Source of the DNA: Basidiobolus meristosporus CBS 931.73
Lineage: Eukaryota > Basidiobolomycota > Basidiobolomycetes > Basidiobolales > Basidiobolaceae
Reading direction: 5' to 3'
Length of the DNA: 64,000 nucleotides
Assembly (NCBI GenBank): GCA_002104905.1
Contig: MCFE01000316.1
Span: 1 to 64,000 of the forward strand
The position numbers and the translations under genes were made by a program. Shown one piece after another: positions 11,064 to 22,005 of the stretch (position 1 is the first letter of the stretch; the number at the start of each line of letters is the position of its first letter). The notes beneath the pieces are model-generated. The model worked only from the letters and a program-made list of their open reading frames with translations, ran no database searches and had not been told where the DNA came from.

Positions 11064-11616
11064 TGAACCTTCTTTGTCAGTGCTATCACTCTGCATGCCA
11101 TATTCAGAAGGCTGAGGTGAGCCTGAAGGCATCACAAAATCACCTGACTCAGTTTGTGCAAGGTGACAAAGATGGCCAGGTGCTAATATAGAAATATCAA
11201 TTGCTGGCAAGATAGTGTTGGTACAGTAGTAACCAATGAATGGTCAAATATGACTTGAGTAATAAAACACTAGCCATGATCCTTGTAATACTTCCTATGC
11301 TGTCTTGTGCTTCATGACTGAGAGGCTTGCCACAATAGCCATATAGTCTTTGTTCTCTTCTCTCATGGCGTTGAGTCAAAGTAGTCTTGTCCATGGGGTA
11401 AACAGTTTGACCTTCAACAACATAGCTTTATTATATCAGTTTTTGGTCAATACTCATGTGAACTTAAGACAGTCTTGTATTTGAGACATTATGCCTACAT
11501 GAATGTAAGATTCAATGATGACCCTCCATAGTAAGCATTATAAATAAAGTTGTGGCACCACATATACACATATATGTAATACTATATCCCCTTTGGTTTG
11601 ACTCACTTCCATATAC

Positions 11617-13304
11617 ATGCCGCTAAAAAATAGAGCAAAGTTGTCTGGTTCTCAACCAAACCCCACCACTGACAGCAAATGAAGAATGGTTGGACAACAG
11701 CTTGCTTTGACATCCAGTGCAACATGCAGGGCTACATCCAAAAAAGGCCCTGTGGACAGTGTGCCCATTGAAGGTAATAATGCAGACTCCTCAGACTCTC
11801 AGTCAAGTAGGCAATTTAGAACCTCTGCAGAGCCACATTCTGACCATTATGCTCAGGCAGATGAGAATGTAGTAAGTACAGTACCCTCAGTTGAAGATCA
11901 GCAAGTGGCCATGATAACTTAACCACCACCCATATTAGCAAGTGTGTTGTCAGCTCACACCAAAGCATTAATGAAGCAATTAGGTGCAGTGGTTGATGGG
12001 ATAGATGAAATGGCCCAGAGAAATCAGAAAATAGTCCAGAAACAGGATGAGTGGACAATACATGTAGAGCAATCAATATCCCAGGTAGAGAAAGCAGTAT
12101 CTTTGCTGCAAAGTAGAAACTCAAGTAGCTCAATGTCACAGCAAAGAATTGACCCATTTCTTGATGTAACAGCAGAGGAACACTGTACAGTCTTTGAAGT
12201 ACAGCTACAGTGCCCAAAGATAAAGCCCAAAGAAAAACCTATCACAGCATGGGAGGGAGACAATGTGGTGTTTGTACCAAAGCCTAAATATCTAAAGACA
12301 TTGAAGATCCATGAAGCTGTTGAGTGCAATAATGAAGAGTGGGCTAATGTATAAGAGGCCATCAGAAGTCTAGCACACCATCACCTTGAGGCCGGTATAC
12401 CATGGGACCATCATGAACTCAAGGCCAAGCAGAATGCACTTGACTTGTTCTATGAGCATTATCCTGGATTCAAATGGACAAACAGATTTTGGGCCAGCAT
12501 TGGTATGCTAAGAAAGTATCTTAAGAATAGCAGAAACTATCAATGGCAGAAGAACAAGGGTGCCATGGCTAAAAGCCAGAGGCTTCCTCAAGAGCCTGTT
12601 ACAAGCAGGGCCAAACACTCTAGACAAGCTTCAAAGAGACTTCAGGCTGCTGGAAGAGTGCCAATTAGGATCAAGCAGGCAGACATAGATGCACCAGCAC
12701 AACATTTATCAAGGAAGAAGTGTAGTACCACTAAAGAAGCACCCAGTCAAAGTAGCAGTGAAGGACCTGGCAGTGATAGAAACCAGCCGCCTCTATAGGA
12801 GCCTGTCACAACTACGGTTAAGAGCTCAAAACAAGTAGAAAAGAAACATCAGGCTGCCAGAAGAGTGCCAGCAAGGGACAAGCAGACCAAAAACAAATGC
12901 TTCAGAGCAGAATTTACCCAAGAGAAAACGTAGTTCTTTACAAGAAGCAATCAGGGGAAGTAGCAGTGAAAGACCTGGCAGTGATAAAGGAAAGGTAAAG
13001 AAAACACACTGGAATATTGCAAGGATTTATTGCTAAGACAGGCAGATGAGGAGCTAGACCTTGCAATGCTGGCTGAAGACCAGGAGGTGTGGGAACTAGT
13101 GAATGAACAGTAGCAAAAAGCTGTTGGGTTCCCGCCAAAGTTGTGGGACCAGAACATTACAGCAAAAATACTGTAGAGTGGTGAATTTTAATGGAGTTAC
13201 TTGCTGAGTGTGGGGTTGGGCTTAATGTTAGTGTGGGGTATAGAGACTTGTATAGGTCAATACAATTGGCAATTGAGGTACAAGTGAAGTGTCAACAGAA
13301 ATAA
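11617..13304 (+). pseudogene. Transposon accessory protein ORF2, copy C
   Basis: This is the counterpart of copy A ORF2 and starts ATGCCGCTAAAAAAT. It is stopped early by a TGA (about 11682) and by a TAA near 11920. Between these it remains readable: residues like DSVPIEGNNADSSDSQSS, QDEWTIHVEQSISQVEKAV, EGDNVVFVPKPK, FYEHYPGFKWTNRFWASIG. A basic segment (QASKRLQAAGRVPIRIKQAD, then RKKCSTTKEAPSQSSSEGPG) follows that is deleted in copy A. The C-terminal part reaches GYRDLYRSIQLAIEVQVK at about 13,240-13,290. Confidence 0.75.
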
Positions 13305-13634
13305 ATCAATTAGTATGCATGAAAGGTAAGAGAAACGGTTGAGTCAGGAAGTAAGGAGTATGCAAACAAGGCAATAGCCAAGCAATGCACACAAATGTAG
13401 GAGGCAATAGAGTGTCCAGAATTAGAAAGTGAGCAAATTGGCAGGGAACCAACTAAAAGCCACTTATACATTGTTGTGATGAAAAACTTTGATCAAGTTT
13501 TTTGTGAAATCTGTGGTGCAAATATTTTCAATGGTCTCTGAACAGTGTCTCAACAAGATCAGTACCTCTTAGTCACAGGACTTTAATTTTTTGATGGCCT
13601 TTTGACAGAATCATCTCACTAATTTTTCATAGGG

Positions 13635-15103
13635 AAATGCAAAGACTGGATGAACTGGATATGTATTTATTTAAGTGACATTATGAATCCATTCCAAACA
13701 AGAGTACATTGGAAGCATTGGGAGGTACATGCAGACATTGTAGGAATATTTATCCAGAAGCTGATCACCAATGCCAACTTGATGCATCTACAGCTATTGT
13801 GCAAAGAGTTTGTGAAGAAATTTGGGTGGCTACACTACAAACATAAAGCTGAACACAGAGATCTCTGCTGCTACTATATCCATTCTCTACTCCATCTTGC
13901 ATGGTGTGTGGAGAATATTGGGCCTTGCTTCACCTTTTGGAAGCTTCCTATAGAGCAGGTGTGAGGGGAGATAGGAAGACAAGTCGAGTCACAGGTGCTA
14001 TCATATTCTAGTCTCAAAGATCATACCTTTGAGTCTATCATGGATGTGATGAGTTGGCACATGGAGGACAGCCAGGAAGAGTTGTAAAGTACTGAGAGTA
14101 GATGTCACATGGAGACACCTATACCTATAGCATTGAGAAGCTAAGCAGCCCCAATGCATGGGTAATCAGTTAAGTAATGCAATGTTAGATTGCATGCATC
14201 AAGCATCTAATTTTTATAAGGAAAACTCTACCAAGGTATGCAGCTTTCTTGTGGTCACAAGCCAACTTCTACACCATTCAATATAGAATTTACACAAACA
14301 AGAGCCAGAGCAGACCTATAAGGGGACTAGAATCCAGCAGGACAAAGGTATTCACTGGCTAAATACCAAGAAGTTCTTTTCAGATATTCAGGAGGTATTC
14401 ATGGCAGAAGTGGCAACAACAAGGCATATGTTTGCAAGATGTATATATTACCAGCAGTGCAAGGTATATGGCAACTTTGCAAATATCACACTAAAAAGCC
14501 GTAAAGTTGAGGTGATAGAAGTATGTCAATTGCAGCGGGTGTGCTTTTGCAAAGGTCAGTGAGCAGGAGGCCATAGTGTTTTTTGATTGAAACTATTTGT
14601 GGAGTACCTAAGAAAGTTGTGGGCAAGCAAATAAAGAGGGGTGATTCTACAATGGAATATATGAATTGCACAAGGGGAGGTAGAAAAAGGAAATACCATT
14701 GGGTAAATTAGTACCGTAGCATTATACAGAACTAGCTATAGGCTGCCATACTGCCGTTATAATGCCATTAGAGTCTTGCTGTGAGGCTGTTGAAATACTG
14801 TCGGATTTTTTGCCATATAAGGCAATTGGATGTCCAGGCCAGTTGAATTCATTTAAAAAAGTTGTAGAGCGCAATAAGACCGCAACAATGCTATGCAATT
14901 ATGGTCACAGCACCAATCAAATCTTGTCAAGCTTATAACTTTATTTGGCAATAAAGTTAGCAAAATGCCGTTGTGATTGTGTTATAAGATCATTAACAAG
15001 GTCACTAATTCCCAGTTGCTGGTACTCTGACAGTCTCTAATTGGGATCCTGATGGCTGATCTGGATTAGATCCACATGCAGGACCAAATTATTTTACATA
15101 GGG
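13635..15103 (+). pseudogene. Tnp2 copy B, 3' half of transposase and right end
   Basis: After the AAA duplication the transposase of copy B resumes: DWMNWICIYLSD, NANLMHLQLLCKEF, HLAWCVENIGPCFTFWKLP (13650-13964). It decays towards 14,480. The remaining ~600 bp is non-coding end sequence shared by all copies. It includes the conserved GGATCCTGATGGCTGATCTGG block and the terminus ATTTTACATAGGG ending at 15103. A Ty3 LTR follows after only 5 bp (TATGG). Confidence 0.8.
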
Positions 15104-15108
15104 TATGG

Positions 15109-15681
15109 TGTAATGGGGTCATAGTGGCACCCACTGACAGATGTGCTCATTCCCATATTCTCTACTTACCTATAGTTCTACTGCACTTATTTTTGTTTTA
15201 TCCCATTTGTCTTACTTGGTCAGTACTATCCTGTAAGTCAATTGTCTATCACACCTGCCTACCTTATTGCATAAGTTATCCATCACTTTACGTATGATTA
15301 CTTGATGTAAGTGCTTCTATATTAGGCAGATACCTATGCCAGTACCTGTGACACATTTCTTGACCAAGTCACCATCCCTATCATTTTCATACCATATATG
15401 GTATCCCTATGCTACGCAGATTTCAGAAAACAGATTCATGATTGGTTGGGTGTGCTGTGCATCTTAGAACCTTCTTGCACCTACTTGGAACATTCTTAGC
15501 TCATTCTGATGTCATTTAGATTTCTATTTGACCTCCAGAACCTTCTGGAACAAAATGATTGGTAATCACTTAGCCAGTGAGAAAAGTACAAAAGGGAGGT
15601 AATCTTTCAACAATAAATCATTGTGCTTTTCATCAATATACCAACTTGTTAGTTAGTGTGATCACTGCTACCTGCTACAAT
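15109..15681 (-). repeat. Ty3/gypsy element 1, LTR (~573 bp)
   Basis: On the plus strand the segment starts TGTAATGGGG and ends ACCTGCTACA, so in the minus orientation of the adjacent pol it reads TGTAGCAGG...CATTACA with TG/CA ends. It lies directly downstream of the minus-strand pol remains, so it is taken as the 3' LTR. Its first ~130 bp recur inverted at 10262-10397 and its last ~25 bp recur near 9727-9750. TATGG at 15104-15108 may be one half of a 5-bp target duplication; the other LTR is lost. Confidence 0.65.
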
Positions 15682-18589
15682 CCAAACTCCAGCCTTTGAC
15701 CACAGGACATTCCCAGGAAACTGTGCTGACAGCCAATTGACATTGAATGAACTATTTGTCAGGAATACTCAGGGTAGGTATCTTTTATTATATTTGATTC
15801 TTTTGCAAGTTTGTTCTTTAACAGCAAAAGATACTTTTTGGCCTTTATAACTATTGACCATAGCTGCATTCTTATCAAGTCCCTGTTGGTTGAGTTTTAA
15901 GTTGTTTTGACCTTGGAAGCTTTGGTGCATTGCCATCTCTAAGGATGCTGAACCTGGCACATACTTATGTCAAGACACCAACTAAAATGGGGATTTGAGC
16001 TCAATCTTTCTCCCTTGACAATCTTATGGCTTTCTTCCCTTCAGCTTAAAGTAGAGACAAAAACCAAGTATTCCTAGCAAGCTTTTGCCATACATGATTG
16101 CACCAGGTGAGCACAAAACACTTAAGAAGTGTTGGATGTATCCCTCCCTTGGACCTGTACACCAGCACATTGGTGATATGCCAAAGTTCTCAAATGTATG
16201 ATCTGCTGCATTTCCAGGTCAGGTTCCAATGTTTTTGCCATAAAGTTTGCGCCTCAGTTAGAAAAGATTTCCACAGGGCAGCCAACTTTCATCAGGATCT
16301 CATGAAAGATGAGACTGTAGCTTCTTATTCATTGGCTTTGGGTACTGCACTAGCCACTAGCCACTTACTAGTGTGGTTAACTGCAACTAGGATCCACAAG
16401 TTGCATTTTGTGGTAGTGGGTAGTCATCTAATAATGCCAATTCCTCATTTCTCAGAAGGTTTTAAGACTCCAAGAGAAAATGCTCAGGGATTCTCTGTGG
16501 TTTACATTGGTTAATTTAGCAACTTGGGCATGTTTTCACCAGCTTCTCAAAATCTTGTTTCATTTTGGGCCACCATGTTCAAGCTTTTAGAAGGGTGCAC
16601 ATTCCTTCAATTCCAAGATTTCCATATCCATGGTGTAGCTTGTGTATTATATCCAGGTGAGCAACATAAAGGCAATAGGCAATAGGGCTTCAATCCACAA
16701 TCTGGTAGTGTTTCATCCTGCACTGCCAATTTGCTGGCTTCATCTCACACAATATTCTTGATATCCTCATCCATGTCATTAGGAACAGCTTGGTCCTCCA
16801 AGTATCTTAGTAATAAGCTGGACCAATTTAATTCATGCACCATGTTGAGTTGTGCAACTTGTTTTAGTCTTGGGAAGGCATCAGCATCCATGCTTTTTTC
16901 ACAGAGTAGTAGACAATCTCCAAGCCAAGTTGCTGAATGAGCTCCCTTCATCTTCCCATTCCTCTGCATAGAACCCTCTCAGTAAATATAATCTTGAGTG
17001 AGTCATGATCAGGTCTTTTATATGATTTGTAGTATAATCCTTTTCCAATATGAATATATACAAAAATGAAGAAGAATGAAGCTACACTTGCATGTGTATA
17101 TTGAATTAGCCAACCAAAGTTTACATCTCTCATTGTATGTTCTACACTTATAAAAGCTAAATCTACATGACTTGTATAATGCATTGCTAAAGTTACTCCT
17201 GTAATTATTTGAATTCCTAGACATACGCCTAATAATGATCCATAATTCCATAAGTAACTTATATTTGATGGTGATGGTGAATCTATTACATAACTATTAA
17301 CTATACTTAATAAAGAGTGACTTTTTAATAATATCATCTCTTGTTTACTTACCTCCCTCCTGGATGTCTTTAAGCAGTATACTATGCAAGCATCTCTTTC
17401 TTACACATTGAAAAGTTTTGTCCCGGCAAGTTCAGTGTTGTGGATTTAAAAGTCACTGGGCATTCCTTTACTTCATGCTTTTGGCTCAATACTCTGCCAA
17501 TTGGATAATCTGAGGCATCTGCACAAAGTGTAAACTCTTTTTTGAAGTTAGGTATTTCTAAGCATGGCACCTGGGTAACTTCATTCTTGAGCATCTGAAA
17601 GGCAGTCCCATGGGCTATGTCACACTTCAAGGTGTTGTCATTCCTGAGGATACCTGTCAAAGTGGCTGCAATATTTGCAATGTACAAATCTGCAATAATA
17701 GGGACCATTCCAAGAAATGATTGGAGCTCTCAAATACTATGGTGTGGCTTAAGATTCTTGATAACTTCCACTTTCTTGGGGTCTTAGATCACTCCTGTGC
17801 TAGTCACTATATGTCCCAGATATCCAACCTGTTCCTAAGAGAAGTCACTCATTGCTAGCTTGCCATATTTCTTGTTCCCTCTTGACTTTTTCAAGAACCT
17901 TCAATAGGCACCAAGTAATCCTCTTCTGTGTTGCTGTATATCAATATGTTGTCTAAGAAGATTGCTACAAGCTTGTTTAAGTACTGCTGAGAGATGGTTT
18001 GCATCAAGGCCATGAATGATGATGGGGCATTGGTACAACCAAAGCTCTTGACCACTTACCTGTAATATCCATATCTGGTCTTGATTGTTGTCATAGGTAT
18101 AACTTCTGCTTTCATGCTGGTCAGGTTGTATCCTTACATGAGATCAATTTTGCTGAATATTGTGGATCCATTATGTGGGTCCATAGGCTCACCAATCCAA
18201 GGTATGGGGTGCTTATTCTTCACAGTTACTTAGTTCAGAGCTTTGTAATAGATACACATTCATAGTTGTCCTTTCCTCTTCTTTGCAAAAAGCACTGGAG
18301 CTCCCCAAGGAGCCTTGCTGGGCCTGATGTATCCTTGCTTCAATAATTGATCAGTTTGTCTCATGATTTCTTCTAACTTGAATGGACTCATTCTGTAAGA
18401 GTATTCAGCAACAGGTTCCATATCAGGAGTATTTTGGATACCTTCCCAATCAGGATCAACAGACCTTCTAGAGGGCAGAGGGACTTTTATTTTGGCAAGT
18501 GAAAGGCACACTGTGTAAAGTTTCAAGCACTGTCTGACATTGAGGGTAACATCATCTGGTTTAGTGGGCCATCTGCTGGTAGTAAGCAT
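15682..18589 (-). pseudogene. Ty3/gypsy element 1 pol remains (RT, RNase H, integrase)
   Basis: Read on the minus strand, the order is reverse transcriptase from 18589 ([39 protein letters not shown]), the RT active-site block near 17,960-17,930 (FLDNILIYS in place of YLDD), RNase H (FTLCADASDYPIGRVLSQ, 17,540-17,490), then a mitochondrial insert, then integrase (zinc-finger-like KLVKTCPSC near 16,550; core VAVNHTSKWLVASAVPKANE about 16,400-16,330). Numerous stops and frameshifts show it is dead. Protease and gag are missing; upstream sequence is replaced by a DDE_4 transposon remnant at about 18,600. RT-RNase H-integrase order is the Ty3/gypsy order. Confidence 0.8.
17011..17337 (-). pseudogene. 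cob: NUMT: 5' third of mitochondrial cytochrome b
   Basis: The minus strand encodes about 109 residues collinear with the N-terminus of fungal mitochondrial cytochrome b, starting at an [72 protein letters not shown] and [15 protein letters not shown] functional cob is about 385 residues in mtDNA, so this is a nuclear copy of the gene's start. It is uninterrupted, AT-rich and uses TGG for Trp. It sits inside Ty3 element 1, replacing the end of RNase H: Ty3 reads to [16 protein letters not shown] before it and resumes at RPDHDS after it. The open reading suggests a fairly recent transfer. Confidence 0.9.
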
Positions 18590-18683
18590 GACAAAGCAAT
18601 CTGGGTAGAGAATTATCCAGAACTCAGCAGAGGGCAGAAAAATATGGCAAATTTATATAGGAGAGGATTGTCAGAGATTTGGA

Positions 18684-18866
18684 TCTATTACAGCATATAG
18701 GAAGCCAAGGAAGAGTGTGCTTAGCAGGAAGCAGAAGCTCTACAATGAGATATTTATACATTTCAGAGTGAGGGTAGAGCATACACTTGGATATCTAAAG
18801 AGATTCAGCATATTGGCTGATAAATACAGAGGAAAGTCATATAAAGCAAGGAAAGCACTATTCTGA
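18684..18866 (+). pseudogene. DDE_4 (PIF/Harbinger-type) transposase, C-terminal remnant
   Basis: This 60-codon frame reads SITAYRKPRKSVLSRKQKLY, then FIHFRVRVEHTLGYLKRFSI, then LADKYRGKSYKARKALF before a TGA. The pattern TxYRKPRxxxLSxxQKxYNxxxxxxRVxVEHxxGxLKRFxIL is the end of DDE_Tnp_4 (IS5/Harbinger-like) transposases, where the Glu of VEH belongs to the catalytic triad. Only this C-terminal piece is recognisable; the first two Asp regions are missing. About 90 bp after it the remnant ends in sequence resembling the end of the palindromic MITEs. Confidence 0.75.
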
Positions 18867-18954
18867 GCAACATCACTAAGATTAAATAAAATTACCAGTA
18901 ACTATGCTGTACCACTGACATTATGATAGATATCATGGTGCCTGATAATGCTGT

Positions 18955-19023
18955 AGAACGCCAGATCAAACCAGCACTTTAAACACACTGGCACTATGTG
19001 GCACTATCCAACAAAACCAGTCT
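18955..19023. repeat. Terminal repeat remnant related to palindromic MITE
   Basis: The end GGCACTATGTGGCACTATCC continues AACAAAACCAGTCT and matches the MITE terminus GGCACTATCCAACGGAACAAGTCT at all but a few positions. It lies directly beyond the DDE_4 transposase remnant, in the position expected for that element's terminal inverted repeat. Confidence 0.6.
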
Positions 19024-19175
19024 GCTATATAGATATGGCTTTTGGTTTGTTCTCAGCCAATTTTCTCACTTTCTGATCTTGGACACTCTATCACATCCTA
19101 CATTTGTGCGCCTTGACTGGCTATTGCCTCTTTCTCACACTCCTTGCTTTCTGACTCAACTGTTTCTCTTAATTT

Positions 19176-20960
19176 TCATGCATACAAATTAATTTTTTTC
19201 CATTGAAATCTCAGTTGTACCTCAATTGCCAATTGTGTTGACCTATATAGGTCCCTATACCCTACACTTGTATTAAACCCCACCTTACACTCAACAAGTA
19301 ACTTTATCAAAATCCACCACTCAATATGAATTTCTGCTGTAACCCTCTGTTTCCATGACAATGGCAGGAACCCTACAGCTTTATACCACTGCTCATTCAC
19401 TGGTTCCCATACATCCTGGTCTTCAGCAGCACTGTATGGTCTAGCACCTTATCTGCCAGTCTTTGCAACAAATTCTTGAGATATTCCAGTGCATTTACTT
19501 GAGCTCTGCTCTTGAAGAAGTGCTGCAACCTGCTGATGTGCTTATAAATGTTCCAAAATTTCACTGAAGGCATTGTGAGATTACCTTTTAAGTTCTTGAC
19601 ATTGTTGGCATATCTGTCAGTTATTCTTGTATTGAACTATGTTTTTCCCTTGATAAATGCTGCTCTGATGCATCTGTGTTGGCCTGCTTGTCCCTTGCTG
19701 GCACTCTAAAAGCTACCTGAGGCTTCTTTCTGGCTTATTTTGAGCCTTCAGCCCACGCTGTGATGGGCTCCTGAGGTAGCTGCTCATTTATACTACTGCC
19801 AGGTCATTCATTGCATCTTTGACTGCATGCTTTTTGAATAAAAGTAGGCTTTTTCCTTGTAAAACGTTGTTCTGGTGCATCTGTGTCTGGCTGCTTTTTG
19901 CTTAATGACACGCTTCCAGCTACCTGATGTCTCTTAGACACTTGTTTTGAGCTTTAGGCCCTGCTTGTAACATGCACTTGTGGAGGCTGCTGGTTTTTGG
20001 CCATTGCACCCTTGTTCTTCTGCCTTTGATAGCCTATGCTATTCTTGGGATACCTTCTTAGCCTACCAACACTGGCACAAACCTGTTTGCTTGATTGAAT
20101 TCTGGATAATGTCCATGGAACAAGTCAATCACATTCTGCTTGGCCTTAAGCTCTTGAAGGTCCCATAGTATGCTGGCCATAAGGTATTTGCATGCTAGAC
20201 TTCCAACACCCTCTTAAGTATTGGCCTACTCTTCTTCATTGCACTCAATGGCTTCATGTAACTTTGAAGTCTTTTGATTTTGAGGCTTTGCTATGAACCC
20301 TACATTTTCTCCCTCCCATGCAGAGATAGGTTTTTCCGTGAGCTTTATCTTTTGGAATGGCTCTTCTGCTTCAAAGATGGGACAGTATTCCTCTGCTATT
20401 ACATTGGGAGATGGTTCAATTCTTGGCTGTGACTTTGAGCTACCTTGGTTCCTTCTTTGCAGCAAAGATACTGCTTTTCTACCTGGAGTATTGATTGATC
20501 TACACCTTTTATCTGCTCACCCTGTTTCTGGACTATTTCTCAATTTCTCTGGGTCATTGCATCTATCCTATTAGCCATTGCACCTAAACACCTCAATAAT
20601 GCTGTGGTATGAGCTGACAACGTTTGTGCTAAAACTGGTGGTGGTGATATGGCAATGGCCACTTGCTGATCTTCAACTAAGGATTTAACTTTTGCCACAT
20701 TCTCATCTTCCTCAGCATTATGGTCAGCTTGCAGCTCTGCAGAGATTGCAAAGTGTCAACTTGACTGAGAGCTTGGGGAGTCCACATTATACTGTTATTG
20801 GGCAAACTGCTCACAGGGCCTTTATTTGTTATAGCCGTGCTTGTTGCACTGAATGTCAAAGCATGCTGTTGTCCAACTGTTCTTCTACTACTGTCAGCTG
20901 CAGGGTTTGGTTGCAAACCAGACTATTTACTTTATTTTTGGGGGCAAATACATAAAAGGG
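19176..20960 (-). pseudogene. Transposon accessory protein ORF2, copy D
   Basis: On the minus strand it reads from about 20,960 (LTFSATSTAITNKGPVSSLP) through LLQRRNQGSSKSQPRIEPSP and EGENVGFIAKPQNQKTSKLH (20,465-20,226). It ends with the C-terminal part ending GYRDLYRSTQLAIEVQLRFQ at 19,400-19,176. Several frameshifts and stops interrupt it. The basic middle region is present in two diverged repeats (19,660-19,950), as in copy C. Confidence 0.7.
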
Positions 20961-21168
20961 AGTCAAAACAAAGGGTTAATGACGTTACATATATGTGTAT
21001 ATATGGTGCCACAACTTTATTTACAATGCCTATTAATGCAAGTCATCATTCAATCTTACATCCATGTAGGTGCAATGTCTCAGTTACAAGACTGTCTTGA
21101 ATTCATAAAAGCACTGACAAAAAAGTAACATAATAATGTTATGTTGTTGAGCATTGAACTGTTGCCCC

Positions 21169-22005
21169 ATCAACAAGACTACTTTGATTCAATGCTATAA
21201 AGGAAGAGAAAAAAGACCATGTGTCTACTGTAGCAAGCCTCTCAGCCATGAAGTATGCAGAGAGCATATAAAGTAATACAAGGATCACAACCAGTGCTTT
21301 GTCATGCTAGTCATATTTGACCATTTACTAGTCACTACTGTACTAGCAATATCTTGCCAGTCACTTGATACTTCTATAAAAGCACCTAGCTGCACTTGCC
21401 ACCCTGCACAAGCCAGGTCAGGTGAGTTTGTGATGCCTTTAGGCTCACCCCAGTCCTCTGAATATGGGAGGCAGAGTGATAGCTCTGAAGAAGCAGGCTC
21501 ACTGAGGGTTTGTGAGCCTATGCACCTAACAAGAGTAGCCTGTACAAGCCAGGCAAAATCCCATTGTGCAATGAGACAATACCAGTGGAAATAAATGTCA
21601 AGGATACTTTGTGGAGTCAAGTGAGCACAGTAGTCCATCTACAGGTAATATATGTGATGCTGTGGGTAGAGTAGTGGCTTGTTTCCAGTAATATCGGTAA
21701 TGTGGGCTTTGAAGATTTACTACTACATCTTGCTAAGATCATCCATGATGCAACTTACCATATATGTGCTATAAATGGACAAATATCCAGGGGCTGGCAA
21801 CATAGAACCCAGAGACCATCAGGGTACCAGCATGTGTCTACAGTTGCATAGCATTCACATCAGAAAATGCCTCCATTGCAAGGTACCCAACTTGTCAGTA
21901 ATCCACTACCATTGATGGAAAACATTGCTCACACTCTGGATATATTCTGACAGTACCCTATCTGAAGAAGCTCATGTAGCTCTACAAATATTGTGAGGCT
22001 ACGTG
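21169..22005 (+). pseudogene. Tnp2 transposase, copy D, N-terminal fragment, start codon lost
   Basis: The position of the family start codon is ATC here instead of ATG (21169-21171; the family reads ATGGACAAG). After it come the Cys/His cluster (CVYCSKPLSHE), the Gln-rich and acidic linker (SGEFVMPLGSPQSSEYG, 21,420-21,470) and the start of the middle domain. The sequence ends abruptly near 22005. Two independent lesions, the lost start and the truncation, mark it as dead. Confidence 0.7.

Larger units (their letters stand above)
7400..11394 (-). pseudogene. Tnp2 transposase, copy C, interrupted
   Basis: The start matches copy A (MDKTTLTQRHERREQRL at 11394). The frame then decays, is broken by the Copia solo LTR at 10693-11063, resumes at about 10690-10400 (LWLERW, NGGFEDLLLLLAKI), is broken again by the Ty3-derived insert, and continues from 9317 down. 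The core and C-terminal part 8908-7706 are the best preserved: VSEPESPSNQDSYLYQLRDE, GDTPAISKIAGFSGHNG, CQMCEIQG, NANLTHLQLLCEEF, CFTFWEFPMEQM. The open stretch of 245 residues at 8171-8908 suggests this copy was active more recently than A. It cannot make a full transposase. Confidence 0.8.
6796..13634 (-). mobile_element. Tnp2 transposon copy C, complete ends, inserted in copy B
   Basis: Both ends are present: CCCTATGAAAATAATTTGG at 6796 and TTTTTCATAGGG ending at 13634, giving short inverted ends of about 11-13 bp. The flanking 3-bp duplication AAA (6793-6795 and 13635-13637) interrupts copy B, whose transposase joins perfectly across it. The element contains transposase (minus), spacer and ORF2 (plus). 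Two later insertions lie inside it: Ty3-derived sequence at about 9318-10397 and a Copia solo LTR at 10693-11063. Without them the element is about 5.4 kb, which defines the family's unit length. Confidence 0.85.
19024..22005 (+). mobile_element. Tnp2 transposon copy D, truncated at both ends
   Basis: The copy is inverted relative to A: ORF2 on minus, transposase on plus. The left side starts inside the non-coding end sequence beyond ORF2, next to the DDE_4 element terminus at 19023. The right side stops inside the transposase at about 22005 (LYKYCEA block), where copy E begins in the opposite orientation. No terminal CCCTATGAAAA remains. Confidence 0.7.

Noticed and set aside
16098-16514. 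138-codon plus-strand open frame
   Set aside because: It is the opposite strand of Ty3 element 1 integrase (minus), whose conserved residues explain the region.
17011-17337. Possible genuine mitochondrial gene, i.e. the window being mtDNA or containing a functional cob
   Set aside because: Only the first third of cob is present, embedded in a nuclear retrotransposon, with no other mitochondrial genes around.
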